NCBI RefSeq assembly: GCF_002264395.1
Contig: NZ_NFVA01000063.1
Span: forward strand, 1-42,144
Source of the DNA: Paenibacillus sp. VTT E-133291
GTDB lineage: Bacteria > Bacillota > Bacilli > Paenibacillales > Paenibacillaceae
DNA: 42,144 bases
Direction: 5' to 3'
The notes under the pieces were generated by a model that was not told where the DNA came from, made no database searches, and saw only the letters and a list, made by a program, of their open reading frames with translations. This document shows positions 1 to 10,171 of this stretch, one piece after another (within the stretch, counting starts at the first letter, position 1; each line of letters begins with the position of its first letter). Both the position numbers and the translations under genes were made by a program.

Positions 1-1
1 T

Positions 2-109
2 GGAACAATCGTTGCAGATGGAACATTGGAAGAAGTAAAAGGTAACCATTCCACGCTGGAGGATGCCTATTTTGCCCTGACAAATGAGAATACAGGTGTT
101 GTTGTATGA
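2..109 (+). CDS. ABC transporter ATP-binding protein, C-terminal end (partial)
   Basis: Only the last 35 codons are inside the window, read in the frame that begins at base 2. The visible end (GTIVADGTLEE...LEDAYFALT) is typical of the C-terminus of BcrA/CcmA-type ABC ATPases, where a glycine-rich 'G.iva.Gt..el' segment is followed by 'LEd.yf.lt'. The stop codon TGA at 107-109 overlaps the ATG of the next gene (ATGA), so the ATPase and the two permeases that follow are translationally coupled. They probably form one exporter of the bacitracin/lantibiotic-immunity type. The nucleotide-binding motifs lie outside the window, so family and substrate are inferred from context. Confidence 0.75.
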   Translation, partial: GTIVADGTLEEVKGNHSTLEDAYFALTNENTGVVV

Positions 110-849
110 GAGCATTCAAGGCGGAACTATCAAAATTATTCTCCCTGCCGGGCATTTGGCTTGCCTCTTTCATTGGAGCATTTGCCCCAGCGGTCATTGC
201 TGCCTTGGACAGTACCGCACAAAAAGAGGAGATTATTGCTGGTGTTAGCACAAGGCTAGCGGAAGTTGGCTATATTGGATTAGTTTATGGTGTGCAAGGT
301 GTCATTCTTCTTGGCGTGCTTGCTGTTAGTAGTGAGTATATGACAGAGAGCAGTGAATCGGGTGGAGGACAACAGATTATAACAAGTTTAACTGTTGTTT
401 CATCCCGACTTCATTTTTTGCTGGCAAAAGCAGGGGCTGTGACAGTGATTAGTATACTGCTGTGTATTGTTGCTATTATGACAACTGTGTCAGCAACCCA
501 TCTTATTCTTGGTGAATATACCCCTGCATTGGAATGGTCTAAACTTATCGGTGCAGTTTGCTACTGGACATTTACTGCTCTTTTAGCATTTGGGATTACT
601 GTTCTTACTAAGAATGGCATTATCCCGCTTACTGTACTCTTGATAAATTCATCACTTGTGTCATTTAGTTTCCTGCTTTCTAAGATTACAAAGTTAGCGT
701 TTTACTTACCAGATATAGCTGGCGCTGATATGTTTATGAGCCTCGGATTTAACACCCCATTCGCAGGCGGTTTAATCATGTCTATATGGGTAGCTGTTCT
801 TTTCATAGTTGCAGCTATTGTATTCCATAGGAGGGACGTTGCAGCATGA
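106..849 (+). CDS. ABC-2 type transporter permease
   Basis: 247 residues, hydrophobic, with about six predicted membrane segments (near residues 15-35, 55-77, 103-130, 145-166, 170-195, 222-242). The N-terminal 'KAELSKLFSLPGIWLA' and the 'SSEY...' element after the second helix are typical of BcrB/LanE/G-like ABC-2 permeases. The equivalent region of the next gene reads SEYTGGQIRTTLT. Here it is longer and altered (SSEYMTESSESGGGQQIITSLT), a small insertion in an otherwise conserved cytoplasmic loop. It overlaps the ATPase gene upstream by 4 bases and the second permease by 4 bases. The substrate cannot be read from the sequence. Confidence 0.8.
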   Translation: MRAFKAELSKLFSLPGIWLASFIGAFAPAVIAALDSTAQKEEIIAGVSTRLAEVGYIGLVYGVQGVILLGVLAVSSEYMTESSESGGGQQIITSLTVVSSRLHFLLAKAGAVTVISILLCIVAIMTTVSATHLILGEYTPALEWSKLIGAVCYWTFTALLAFGITVLTKNGIIPLTVLLINSSLVSFSFLLSKITKLAFYLPDIAGADMFMSLGFNTPFAGGLIMSIWVAVLFIVAAIVFHRRDVAA

Positions 850-1604
850 GTGTTTCATCTAGTAGAAAAATAACACAAATACTTGGTGCTGAACTGGAAA
901 AACTAGTTACCTTACCATCGATATGGCTCACTCTTATGGGGACGTTCATTTTTAATTTAGTTGTAGCTGCAGCTTTTACTTCTGTTGGTCAACAAGGGGC
1001 AGCAGGAACGCAAAGTATACTGAATATAGGACTTGCTTCTATGGGATATCTTCAAGCGGGGTTTATTATTCTTGGTATTTTAGCTACTTGTTCAGAGTAT
1101 ACGGGTGGACAGATTCGAACTACTTTAACTACGATACCTTGGCGTGGGTTTCAATTATCCACGAAGTATTTGGCATTGGCGATTATAACCATTCCTGTGG
1201 CGTTTATTATTGCTGGATCAGGTGTACTATATACTTTTATTAGGATGGAAGATACAGCAGAAGTGATTACAATAGACACTATGATAACAACATTAACAGG
1301 TGCAACGGGCTATCTAACATTAACTACACTTCTCAGTGCAGCTATAGGTGCTTTATTAAGGCGAACCATGCCTGCTTTAGTGTTACTGCTTGGTTATTAT
1401 TTCATTGTAAGTCCACTGCTGAGAAATTTTCTGCCTGGTATTACAAATTATTTTCCGGATATGGCAGGGTATTATATGTATATGCCGCGCTCCTCTGAGG
1501 AGATAAATGTCCTTACATCAATGCAAGGGACAGGTATTTCAATGTTATGGACATTGATCTTTATTACAGTTGCTATTGTATTTTACCGTAAACGGGATGC
1601 CTAA
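846..1604 (+). CDS. ABC-2 type transporter permease, second subunit
   Basis: 252 residues and related to the preceding permease: the same 'GAELEKLVTLPSIWLTL' start, a 'SEYTGGQIRTTLTTIPWR' loop and about six membrane spans. Two paralogous permeases behind one ATPase is the usual layout of lantibiotic/bacitracin-type exporters and self-immunity transporters. The start ATG overlaps the upstream stop (ATGA). The gene is last in its operon and is followed by a strong terminator at 1714. No sensor kinase or regulator of a BceRS type is seen near it inside the window. Confidence 0.8.
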   Translation: MSVSSSRKITQILGAELEKLVTLPSIWLTLMGTFIFNLVVAAAFTSVGQQGAAGTQSILNIGLASMGYLQAGFIILGILATCSEYTGGQIRTTLTTIPWRGFQLSTKYLALAIITIPVAFIIAGSGVLYTFIRMEDTAEVITIDTMITTLTGATGYLTLTTLLSAAIGALLRRTMPALVLLLGYYFIVSPLLRNFLPGITNYFPDMAGYYMYMPRSSEEINVLTSMQGTGISMLWTLIFITVAIVFYRKRDA

Positions 1605-1713
1605 TTTCAGGTTTCATTATAAGGTTGTAAATTCTCTTATGGATTGATTTCGAGCTACAGCTGTTGCTATCATAAATTTATGATCATCTATAATTGCATT
1701 TAAACGTTAATAT

Positions 1714-1761
1714 CAAATGGCTTCGTCCTTTGTTTTCAGAGGACGAAGCCATTTGTGTTTT
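1714..1761 (+). terminator. Rho-independent terminator
   Basis: A perfect 16-bp stem (arms 1714-1729 and 1740-1755, core ATGGCTTCGTCCT) with a 10-base loop, followed by TGTTTTTT. It ends the ABC transporter operon, 110 bases after its stop codon. Confidence 0.9.
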
Positions 1762-2020
1762 TTGGTGTTTTAGCGAACACCTCGCAATGGTCCTTCTTGT
1801 GGAAATTGATCCCCTAGCACACAAATAATTGCGAACTAGGACAGTTTTTATAAGTCAAATTTGTTCAAATCCAGTCTAAATAAGCGCTTACATTAGGGGG
1901 CGGCTAAACTTACAATGATGTCTAAGCATTAAATTTGGGAACTTCTCCTATAACGGCGACGAATTATACTGTCATAGGCTTTCTTGCAAAGCTAGATTGA
2001 ATATTGGAAAAGGAGGCGTC
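1762..2020 (+). promoter_or_regulatory. Upstream region of the foldase/exoprotein genes with a candidate cre site
   Basis: No gene is seen here. At 1879-1892 the sequence AATAAGCGCTTACA matches 12 of 14 positions of the Bacillus CcpA operator TGTAAGCGCTTACA, centred on AAGCGCTT. A cre site in front of a secreted polysaccharide-active protein would fit carbon catabolite control, but this is an inference from a motif alone. No convincing -35/-10 pair could be fixed nearby. Confidence 0.35.
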
Positions 2021-2962
2021 ATGGGGATTAAAAGACGAAAACCAACAGTGATTATCTTATTTATCGCTCTGATTGTTCTTATTTTACTCGTGTTGAGCTT
2101 AACTAACAAAAAAGCGGGACTGCCTGAAAATTGGATATTCACAGTAGGCGGATACGCCGTAACAGAAGAAGAATTTCAATTTTATGTCAAAGAGCAAAGA
2201 TCTATAACGACAGACTATTTCTTCAAAACTTATGGGGCCCAAGTAGATGAGGGCTTCTGGACACGTCAATACGGCGAAAATCATGAAAACCCATCTGAAT
2301 ACGCCAAAAAATCTGCGATGACTGCATTGCTAAAGACCAAACAGGAGCAATTAATTGCAGATGAGCGGGGGGTCGCCCCATACAAAAGCTTCGATGAGCT
2401 AAAATCCGACATGGAAGATGAAAATGTAAAGCGAACAAAGATGGATGATTCAGGAGGGACTTACTATGGGTTGCCTCAGTTTGACTTATATCAATACATG
2501 CAATATTTAAGTGGCGCCCGTTGGCCGGATTTGGTAGAAACCCAGCTTAAAAAAACGAAAATGAGCGAATCCGAGTTGCAAGTTGAGTATGCTTCAAAAA
2601 GTGCGGAATATGTTCGTGTTGCTGATGAATTAACGGCCACGTTAGCGATAGCGGGGCAGGCTAAGGAAGAGAAAGTGCTAAATCGTTTGGACATATCTAA
2701 AGAAGATACCGAATCTCTTAAGTTCTGGGAGTCATTAGCTGCTGCTTCTGTAGGCGAGACAGTAATCGGTAAATATATGGGTGAAGATGTCATTGCCACC
2801 TTAATCACAAAACCGGAAATCTCCAAGCTTAAACTGGAAGAAGTGAAGGATTCCATTCTATACGGATGGGCGGAATCTGACTTACGGGCGTTAATTGCAA
2901 ATACCAATAAGTTGAAGATCGTGTATAACGCTAATCAATTCAGTGAATTAGTAGTGAACTAG
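2021..2962 (+). CDS. Membrane-anchored SurA/PrsA-like foldase (peptidyl-prolyl isomerase family)
   Basis: 313 residues from the ATG at 2021, which has a near-perfect ribosome-binding site (AAAGGAGG, 5-6 bases upstream). An in-frame TTG at 1997 would add eight residues but has no such site. Residues ~9-28 form one membrane anchor behind a basic N-terminus. The rest is extracytoplasmic. The start 'IFTVGGYAVTEEEFQFYVKEQR' resembles the SurA-type N-terminal chaperone domain of PrsA/PpiC foldases, in which a short beta element is followed by long helices. No clear parvulin catalytic domain is visible, so it may be a chaperone rather than an active isomerase. It lies 109 bases upstream of a giant secreted protein and probably helps to fold it. 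Confidence 0.6.
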   Translation: MGIKRRKPTVIILFIALIVLILLVLSLTNKKAGLPENWIFTVGGYAVTEEEFQFYVKEQRSITTDYFFKTYGAQVDEGFWTRQYGENHENPSEYAKKSAMTALLKTKQEQLIADERGVAPYKSFDELKSDMEDENVKRTKMDDSGGTYYGLPQFDLYQYMQYLSGARWPDLVETQLKKTKMSESELQVEYASKSAEYVRVADELTATLAIAGQAKEEKVLNRLDISKEDTESLKFWESLAAASVGETVIGKYMGEDVIATLITKPEISKLKLEEVKDSILYGWAESDLRALIANTNKLKIVYNANQFSELVVN

Positions 2963-3071
2963 AATAGTTATGTTTTTAAGTTTATAAGAATCTATGTCTA
3001 TTGAGACTTCTATAGATGCAGATTTTTTATAAAGTATTCATTTATTAATTTCAAAGGGAGGAAGTGTTTGG

Positions 3072-6000
3072 ATGATACGATCGAAATGGATGCAAAAAGC
3101 TTTGTCGATGATTACGGCATCTTCGTTGGTATTCCCTGGTCTGTTCGGCTTGGCGCCTTTATCTGAAGTGTCAGCTGCGGGAGGGGGCGAATCTTTTGAC
3201 TCTGTTGTACTAGAATTGACACAAGCGGCAGGTCAGGCGGGCAGGGTGAATCTTACCTATAAAGGTTCGCCTTTAAGCAGTCTGGTGAAAGGACCGGTTA
3301 TTGACGAGGTTAATTACGATTCCAGCAATACAAATCTTTTAACTGTTAATAATCAGGGGAACATTACTTTAGCTAGCGGTTATACCTTTGCGTCGCAAGG
3401 CGCTCCGGGCATCCCGGTGACAATCACGGCCGCGGCGAGTTATTACCATGACTCCGATGTGTTGTTCATGGAGGACTTCGAGAACAACAATGGTCCGATG
3501 ACATCAACGGGCAAATTAGGCTCGTCATACACGCTGTCCGATGCTCAGTCCCGTTCTGGATTGAAAGCGATTACACCTTCGAATGATACGAATAATGAAA
3601 ATGTAGCCCAAGACGTGGCATTGCCGGCAGGCAGCAATTACAAGATGACGGCATGGTATTTTGACCCGTATCCTGATGAGGAGAAGACAGCGACGGATAG
3701 AACTCAATTTGCTATTGTAGATGGCAAAAATGCCACCTTTGCCGGGACATTCTATCAAAGCTCAGAGGCTGATGTTATTCATAACCCGACTAGATATACT
3801 TGGGCATATGCACCATCATCAGCGGGTACAGCAGGCAACCGTTGGAAAGATAGCGGGGCTTTACGTTCCACAGGCTGGCATAAATTCGAGTGGCTCATTA
3901 CACCGAATGGTGCGACTTTACAAATAGACGGAACATTAATATCCGATTCAGCGCAAAGTAATATTTACAAAGCTATGAAGAGCGGTACAACCATTCAGCC
4001 TAAAATAGCTGGAGGATGGAACAACCAGTCAGGCAACAAAGCTTATATTAAAAATAAACATCTAATCGACGATTTTTATGTTGTTAAAGATGTGGCTACA
4101 GCAACAGAAACCAGAACATTAACATTGAATTTGGTACCTCCCGGTGGATTGCCAAATTTAGAAATAATCACTCAGCCAAAAGCGGTAAAAGTGAAACAAG
4201 GTGAGACAGCAACATTTAGCGTTGCGGCATCAGCCGCTGCTTCAGCCTATCAGTGGTATGTATCTGATGACGAGACTGGCTTGAACGGGACAAAAGTCAG
4301 TGGAGCTGATAAGGCGCTATTAACGCTTCCCAATGTGGACTCAGCTTCACAACAAGGCAATTTCTATTATTGCGAAGTGTCCTCGGCAGAGGGAGTTATG
4401 GTGAAATCCAATGCTGTACCGTTATTGATAACCACCAATACACAGGTGAATGCGCCAATTAACCCGATGCTTGACTCAGATACGGGCATTTATAGTGGTG
4501 CTTCCAATTACGGAGATACCCTTGTAACACTGTTCAAAGACGGTGGACCTGTTGGTTATTATTTATCGAAAAATGGGGGACCCGACCAACCTAACAATCA
4601 TGAAAGGCATCATGTTCTGCCCTATGCTAGGGCACTGGGAGTGGGCAACTACACTGTTACAGCCATTGTCATTAATAATGTGGGAGACATCAGTGAAGAA
4701 GTTGCAGCATCCGGAATATTAAAGATCGAGAAATTACCTGTACCGGTAAATGTCAGATGGAACGGCACATACGCTACATGGGACCGTGTCGCTAACGCAG
4801 CTGCCTATTCGGTTCAACTCTTCAGGAATGGAGTGGCTAATGGAAGCCCGATTGCAGCAACAACCAGTGATGTGGCTTTGTCCCCGACTTTAAATGATAC
4901 ATTTAAAGTAACAGCAAACGGCAACGCAACATCACGATTCTTAGACTCTGCTGAATCAGGGGAGAGTACCCAATATTCAGCTAACATTGCGTTAATTCGC
5001 CAGAACGATACTCTGCGTGCAGGAGATAAAACGCGGTTAATCGTTGACACTGCTGATATGTTCGTTGCTGATAACATCAGCTTCAGCCCAGCGGATCAAG
5101 ACAAGGATAAGATTGAAGTGGATGCTGCCGGATTCGTGACGGTTAAGAAAGGTTATGTTCCGACAGGGAACGAAGAGGTCACTGTTCAAGTGAGCGTTGA
5201 TTACTTCAATAAGGCTGAAACTATGTTTTACGATGGGTTTGAAGGGGAGAAGAAATTTTCAAATGGTGCGAACGGATATGTTCACAGCGATGTGATGTCC
5301 CGTACCGGAGGAAAGGCCGCGACATCAAGCGGCGCCGGTCAGGTGGCTACTGTTCCAGGTACCTATAATTACGCCCCTGCAACCGGTAAGACAACAATCG
5401 TTACTGCTTGGTACTATGATGATGGCAGAGCGGGTTCCAATGACCATGCTGTCTTTGGCTTAACCCCATCGTCCAATGAACATATCGCCATCAATTATGG
5501 CAATGGAGATGGTGATTGGGCGGAAAATCTGACCCATTACGCAGTCAGACCCGGTTCATCCGGAAGATTCTATCCTGTAGATGTCAAGCGAAGCGAAGGC
5601 TGGCATAAATTCCAATGGTTCGTTACATCAACGGGAACGACCTATAAAATCGATGGACAAGACCTTCAAAGGCAATCAACAGATGGTGGCAATTTTGATA
5701 CCCAAGTTAAGAATAATATTTCCAAGATCGATGCATTGCAGCTTGCTACAAACTGGGGCAACAAGGCTGGAACGGTTAAGGATATACAGAACAAACATTT
5801 TATCGATGACGTATATGTTATCGATAGTGGAAAAACAGCCCAAACCGGGACAGCTTCTATTACGCTAAAGCTGTTGCCTAAAGAGTATAGTCACTTGGAA
5901 GACAGCACATATGTTATGGGTCTGGATGACTATAATATCACCGTAAATCCTGATTTGGCGGATCTAGCTGGAGTGGAAATCGGCACTGTAACTTTACTCC

Positions 6001-9000
6001 GGGATGTGGATTATAAGGTTAGCGGTAATGTATTGAAGATTAACAAAGAATCATTCGCAAGAAATAATATCGTACCGGGAAAATATACGGTTAGACTTAA
6101 TCTGAATCCTGCCGAAATCACATTCGAGTTGAACATTGTACCCCTTGAAGTCCGTGATTATTATTTCTCCAATAACGGTGACGATCAGGAAGATGGGCTC
6201 ACTCCGGCTACGGCTTGGAAATCAATCTCCAAGATTAATGAATATGTATTTATGCCGGGTTCAACCATTTATCTGGATGCGAATAGCGTATGGAATGAAC
6301 AAATCAGACTGCGCGGCAATGGTGAGGAAGGAAATCCGATTACGCTTACAAAATATAATACGGCCGATCCTAACCAACGACCGATCATTAATGGTGGTGG
6401 AACAGCGTCGAGCCCATCAGGGATTTCCTTAAACGGTACCATTGAGTTATATGACGTTAACTATTGGGTAGTCAGTGGAATTGAAGTCACGAACATCGGC
6501 AATGCAGCAGGTGACGGCCGTTCCGGTATCGCTGTAATGTCGCGGATTTCCAAGCTGAGTCAAGGTCAGTTTAATATTCAAGAGTATGCTGATGCTCGTA
6601 TGCAAGGAATCGTGATTCGAGATAACTATGTTCATGATGTTAATGGGCTGCACCAAGCAAATGGAGCAAATAAGGTGTCCGGCGGCATCATTATTAATGG
6701 TTATGTAGATATATTGGTTGAAGGCAACAAAACCCTTCGCTGCGATAATGAAGGTATTCGCAATAATGCCTACGGGCCAAGCAATCCAGGGACCAATAAC
6801 ACAGGTATTACTTGGAGTAACTCAAGCTATCCTTGGGCATCAAAAGCTGTGTTTAGAAACAACTGGGTTTCTAGTTCGGTTGGAGATGGTATTGTCATGT
6901 CCGGGGGGAACAACTCCCTTGTGGAAAGAAATGTGGTCACAGACAACGGTTACAGCTATCTAAGCGATAATAGCGGCAACCTGGTTACGAACTGGGGACC
7001 AAATAATACAAACCCAACATATCTAGGTTCGCAAAACTATGCGGCCGCGTGGATTATGGCAAGTAAAGGTACGATCTTCCGCTATAATGAAGCTGTCGAT
7101 AACCCTTATCATGCTAGCAATGACGGTATGGCTTGGGACATAGACAACTATTGTCAGGACAATGTATATGAATACAATTACAGCCGAAATAACTATGGCG
7201 GTTGGTATTTACAGATGAATGCTGCCAAGGGCAATATCGTTCGGTATAACATTAGCGTGAATGATGGTCGCAGCCCGGATTTTAACAAGAGCTTTAATAG
7301 TCTTATATTACTAGCGGGGGGTTCTTCAACGAGCGAGGAATTAAGCGGCTTATACTATAACAATGTTATCGTCACGCCATTAAAGAATAGCAGTTCGTTA
7401 GTGTTTGACCCGACAGCCTCCAACTTGAACATTTATTTCCAGAATAATATTTTTGCCTACACTGGGGAAAACAACCATGTTGGTCTGAAAGGCGGGGGAA
7501 CATCAGCTCCATTTGCAGCCGGACGGTTTACGAACAACATTGTGTATCCGACTAATCTTTTTGGTAGCATGTACGCAGGCGGGGGCGGGTATCTAGGTGC
7601 AGGCGTAACTGCAACAGACAACCGCTATGTAACAGAAGAGGAACTAAATTCTATATTAAATGATTATAAATCTACACCGGAACATTGGATTACTAACAGT
7701 GGAACAGTTGATGCCAAGCTTGATTATAGTGCGATGAACGGGTTCCGTCTTGCTGACGGTAATAACCTGGCCTTTGGTACAGGTGCCGAAATTGTGAGCC
7801 CATATGTGGATCGCGCGAACGCTCTACCTCATATGACGGAGAGAACAGACTTCTTCGGCAACCCACTTAGCGGCAGAACACCTTCCATCGGTGCACACAA
7901 CCCTTATGCGGTGACTTTTGATTCTAATGGTGGCAGCGATGTTGCAATGAAGTTCGCTGATCTGGGCGGGACAATTACCGGGCCAACAGTGCCGACAAAA
8001 GAAGAAACGGTTTTCGACGGTTGGTATCAAGATGCAGGATTAAACGATGCCTGGGATTTCGTTGCTGATCCTGTTACAAGGGATATTGAATTATATGCGA
8101 AATGGGTTGAAGACGCAGGTACGGCGCCAACGATTACGACGAATTTGCTTGCGGATGGCAAAGTTGGACAACCGTATTCGGCAGTCTTTACCACTGACGG
8201 TGATAAACCGATCAAATGGGCCATTGTAGAGGGTCAATTGCCATCAGGATTAAGCTTGGATGAAGATGCAGGTATTATATCTGGTACACCGGATCAATGG
8301 GGTCAATTTACGTTCAAAGTTCAAGCTAATAATGAAGCAGGCAGTGACACGAAACCGTTCAATATAGTAATCACTAAAGAGGTCTCAGATGACACAGCTC
8401 CGGAAATTATAACTAAGAACTTGCCAAGCGGCAAAGTAGGACAACCGTATACGGCAACTTTAGCGGTATATGGCAGCCAACCGATGACTTGGAAGATCCA
8501 GGGAGGAGCTTTGCCAGCAGATTTTAACCTAGATGAAACAACCGGCGTTATCTCGGGTACACCTCAAGAGGCAGGGTATTACGAATTTAATGTTGCAGCA
8601 ATGAATGACTTTGGTAAAGATGAGCGGGTATTAAGCATCGAGATTAAAGAGGATAAGCCAGTAGATACAGCTCCAGAGATTATCACTAAGAATCTGCCAA
8701 ACGGCAAAGCTGGACAACCGTATACGGTAACATTAGCGGTATACGGCGACGAACCGGTTACTTGGACAGTGAGTGATAATTATTTACCTGTTGGGTTGAA
8801 TTTAGAAGAAGCTTCGGGTGTAATATCAGGGGTGCCTACTGAAGCGGGAACGTACAAATTTACTGTTACGGCTTCCAATCATGCTGGCAGGGATACGACA
8901 GAGTTAACTATCGTAATTACTGCCAAAGACAACGGCGGTAATAACAATGACGAAAGTTCAGGTGGCCCAAGCAGTACGCCGACGCCTTCGCCAGAACCAT

Positions 9001-9860
9001 CAGTAGCGGATCGTATGGATGCTACAATCAAAGAGCAGCTGAAGAAGGGCGATTCCATAGAATTGACGTTGTCAGCCGGAATAGACGAGCTTGAGATTCA
9101 TAGCGATACGATCGGTGCAATTATTAAAGCTGACAAACCACTAATCGTTACGAATGACACCGTTTCGGTTGAATTATCACCTGAATTGTTGAAGCAATTG
9201 AATACAGGCAAGAAAATGAAGATTGTCATTAAACCTGTAGATGAAGGAGACTTAGTAATAGGGCGGGGTTATGAGTTGAAGATCTTCGCGGATGACCGGG
9301 AAATAAAGGAGTATAAAGGGCTTATACCCGTAACCTTCGATCTGACAAAAGAGAAGTTGTTGAATAACGATATCAGCATGTTATGCGGTGTCATTCTTCG
9401 GTTAGACGGTAGCATGGAACGTTTAGGCGGTAACTATGACCATAAGACAGGTAAATTTACCTTCACAGCAAAAGGGCTAGGCTATATCTTCGTTACAACT
9501 AAGCCTGAACCTGTGATATTGGAATTTACGCTAGGTAAGACAGGGTATAAATTAAACGGAAACGAAATGAGTATGGACGTTGCGTCGATGGTCGTTAAAG
9601 GAAGAACGTTAGTACCACTACGCTTCGTAGCCGAGAGCTTAGGAGCAAAAGTAGGCTGGGATAACATTACGAAAACCGTACTGATTACCTTGGAAGGAAA
9701 GACTTTGTCGATTGCGATCGGTGAACTTGCACCAGGAATGGATGTAGCTGCTGAAATTGTAAACGGACGTACTATGCTCCCATTACGCTTCATTGCTGAG
9801 TATTTTGGTGCAGATGTATTCTTCGATAATACTACAAAATCCATTCGTATCATGAAATAG
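3072..9860 (+). CDS. Giant secreted multidomain parallel beta-helix protein
   Basis: 2262 residues with a Sec signal peptide (cleavage near residue 36, 'VSAAGG'). Domains in order, judged by eye: bacterial Ig-like (~45-120); a LamG/concanavalin-like module (~130-350, starting 'FMEDFEN'); an Ig-like module (~363-460, with 'YQWY' and 'FYYCEVSS'); Fn3-like material; a second LamG-like module (~716-935, 'MFYDGFEGE'); a CBM-X2-like module (~939-1020); and a right-handed parallel beta-helix (~1028-1610, many 'N-x-V/I' rungs), the likely polysaccharide-lyase-type part. Next come a Listeria-Bacteroides repeat (~1613-1680, ending 'ELYAKWV'), three putative-Ig He_PIG repeats (~1683, 1775, 1867), a Ser/Pro linker near 1968, and a C-terminal copper-amine-oxidase-N-like domain (~2150-2262, two 'GRTLVPLRF'-type repeats). 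That last domain name does not imply copper binding; in Paenibacillus it is common on wall-bound proteins. The ribosome-binding site is AAAGGGAGG. Probably extracellular glycan degradation or binding. Confidence 0.8.
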   Translation: MIRSKWMQKALSMITASSLVFPGLFGLAPLSEVSAAGGGESFDSVVLELTQAAGQAGRVNLTYKGSPLSSLVKGPVIDEVNYDSSNTNLLTVNNQGNITLASGYTFASQGAPGIPVTITAAASYYHDSDVLFMEDFENNNGPMTSTGKLGSSYTLSDAQSRSGLKAITPSNDTNNENVAQDVALPAGSNYKMTAWYFDPYPDEEKTATDRTQFAIVDGKNATFAGTFYQSSEADVIHNPTRYTWAYAPSSAGTAGNRWKDSGALRSTGWHKFEWLITPNGATLQIDGTLISDSAQSNIYKAMKSGTTIQPKIAGGWNNQSGNKAYIKNKHLIDDFYVVKDVATATETRTLTLNLVPPGGLPNLEIITQPKAVKVKQGETATFSVAASAAASAYQWYVSDDETGLNGTKVSGADKALLTLPNVDSASQQGNFYYCEVSSAEGVMVKSNAVPLLITTNTQVNAPINPMLDSDTGIYSGASNYGDTLVTLFKDGGPVGYYLSKNGGPDQPNNHERHHVLPYARALGVGNYTVTAIVINNVGDISEEVAASGILKIEKLPVPVNVRWNGTYATWDRVANAAAYSVQLFRNGVANGSPIAATTSDVALSPTLNDTFKVTANGNATSRFLDSAESGESTQYSANIALIRQNDTLRAGDKTRLIVDTADMFVADNISFSPADQDKDKIEVDAAGFVTVKKGYVPTGNEEVTVQVSVDYFNKAETMFYDGFEGEKKFSNGANGYVHSDVMSRTGGKAATSSGAGQVATVPGTYNYAPATGKTTIVTAWYYDDGRAGSNDHAVFGLTPSSNEHIAINYGNGDGDWAENLTHYAVRPGSSGRFYPVDVKRSEGWHKFQWFVTSTGTTYKIDGQDLQRQSTDGGNFDTQVKNNISKIDALQLATNWGNKAGTVKDIQNKHFIDDVYVIDSGKTAQTGTASITLKLLPKEYSHLEDSTYVMGLDDYNITVNPDLADLAGVEIGTVTLLRDVDYKVSGNVLKINKESFARNNIVPGKYTVRLNLNPAEITFELNIVPLEVRDYYFSNNGDDQEDGLTPATAWKSISKINEYVFMPGSTIYLDANSVWNEQIRLRGNGEEGNPITLTKYNTADPNQRPIINGGGTASSPSGISLNGTIELYDVNYWVVSGIEVTNIGNAAGDGRSGIAVMSRISKLSQGQFNIQEYADARMQGIVIRDNYVHDVNGLHQANGANKVSGGIIINGYVDILVEGNKTLRCDNEGIRNNAYGPSNPGTNNTGITWSNSSYPWASKAVFRNNWVSSSVGDGIVMSGGNNSLVERNVVTDNGYSYLSDNSGNLVTNWGPNNTNPTYLGSQNYAAAWIMASKGTIFRYNEAVDNPYHASNDGMAWDIDNYCQDNVYEYNYSRNNYGGWYLQMNAAKGNIVRYNISVNDGRSPDFNKSFNSLILLAGGSSTSEELSGLYYNNVIVTPLKNSSSLVFDPTASNLNIYFQNNIFAYTGENNHVGLKGGGTSAPFAAGRFTNNIVYPTNLFGSMYAGGGGYLGAGVTATDNRYVTEEELNSILNDYKSTPEHWITNSGTVDAKLDYSAMNGFRLADGNNLAFGTGAEIVSPYVDRANALPHMTERTDFFGNPLSGRTPSIGAHNPYAVTFDSNGGSDVAMKFADLGGTITGPTVPTKEETVFDGWYQDAGLNDAWDFVADPVTRDIELYAKWVEDAGTAPTITTNLLADGKVGQPYSAVFTTDGDKPIKWAIVEGQLPSGLSLDEDAGIISGTPDQWGQFTFKVQANNEAGSDTKPFNIVITKEVSDDTAPEIITKNLPSGKVGQPYTATLAVYGSQPMTWKIQGGALPADFNLDETTGVISGTPQEAGYYEFNVAAMNDFGKDERVLSIEIKEDKPVDTAPEIITKNLPNGKAGQPYTVTLAVYGDEPVTWTVSDNYLPVGLNLEEASGVISGVPTEAGTYKFTVTASNHAGRDTTELTIVITAKDNGGNNNDESSGGPSSTPTPSPEPSVADRMDATIKEQLKKGDSIELTLSAGIDELEIHSDTIGAIIKADKPLIVTNDTVSVELSPELLKQLNTGKKMKIVIKPVDEGDLVIGRGYELKIFADDREIKEYKGLIPVTFDLTKEKLLNNDISMLCGVILRLDGSMERLGGNYDHKTGKFTFTAKGLGYIFVTTKPEPVILEFTLGKTGYKLNGNEMSMDVASMVVKGRTLVPLRFVAESLGAKVGWDNITKTVLITLEGKTLSIAIGELAPGMDVAAEIVNGRTMLPLRFIAEYFGADVFFDNTTKSIRIMK

Positions 9861-9893
9861 TATTCGCTAACAAAATTTATTTTCATAGCTATT

Positions 9894-9932
9894 AAAAAAG
9901 TCCTGATGATAACTTTATCAGGACTTTTTTTT
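9894..9932 (+). terminator. Rho-independent terminator
   Basis: A 14-bp perfect stem (9894-9907 / 9917-9930, AAAAAAGTCCTGAT) with a 9-base loop and a run of T. It lies 34 bases after the giant exoprotein gene. Confidence 0.92.
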
Positions 9933-10171
9933 GCAATTTCGAGGATTTATAGCATTCAAGCTACTATTTTTAAGTAACTCATTTCGATAAATCACATATA
10001 CCGTTTTTTTGAAATCGATTGTCAGATACTTTACAAAGAGATATGACATAAATCATAAAAAAGACACATCTTTTTGACGAGTATAGCTACATTGAGCTAT
10101 AGGCAGTTATCTTCCTTTTATTTACACTTAAAGCGTATTCATAGAGGAGCGCTCACGATACTGAAACTAGT
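9933..10171 (+). promoter_or_regulatory. AT-rich upstream region of the nos operon with a candidate Fnr/Crp-type site
   Basis: No gene is seen. At 10042-10057 there is a symmetric TATGA-N6-TCATA, which differs by one base per half-site from the Bacillus Fnr consensus TGTGA-N6-TCACA. Nos genes are often controlled by Fnr-type regulators under oxygen limitation, so the position is suggestive. The motif is short and could be chance in AT-rich DNA. No secure -35/-10 pair was assigned. Confidence 0.25.

Noticed and set aside
2099..2907. Minus-strand frames inside the foldase gene
   Set aside because: Shadow frames of a well-supported gene, without ribosome-binding sites.
9482..9886. 134-codon minus-strand frame at the end of the exoprotein gene
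   Set aside because: Antisense shadow of the duplicated wall domain; no start signal.
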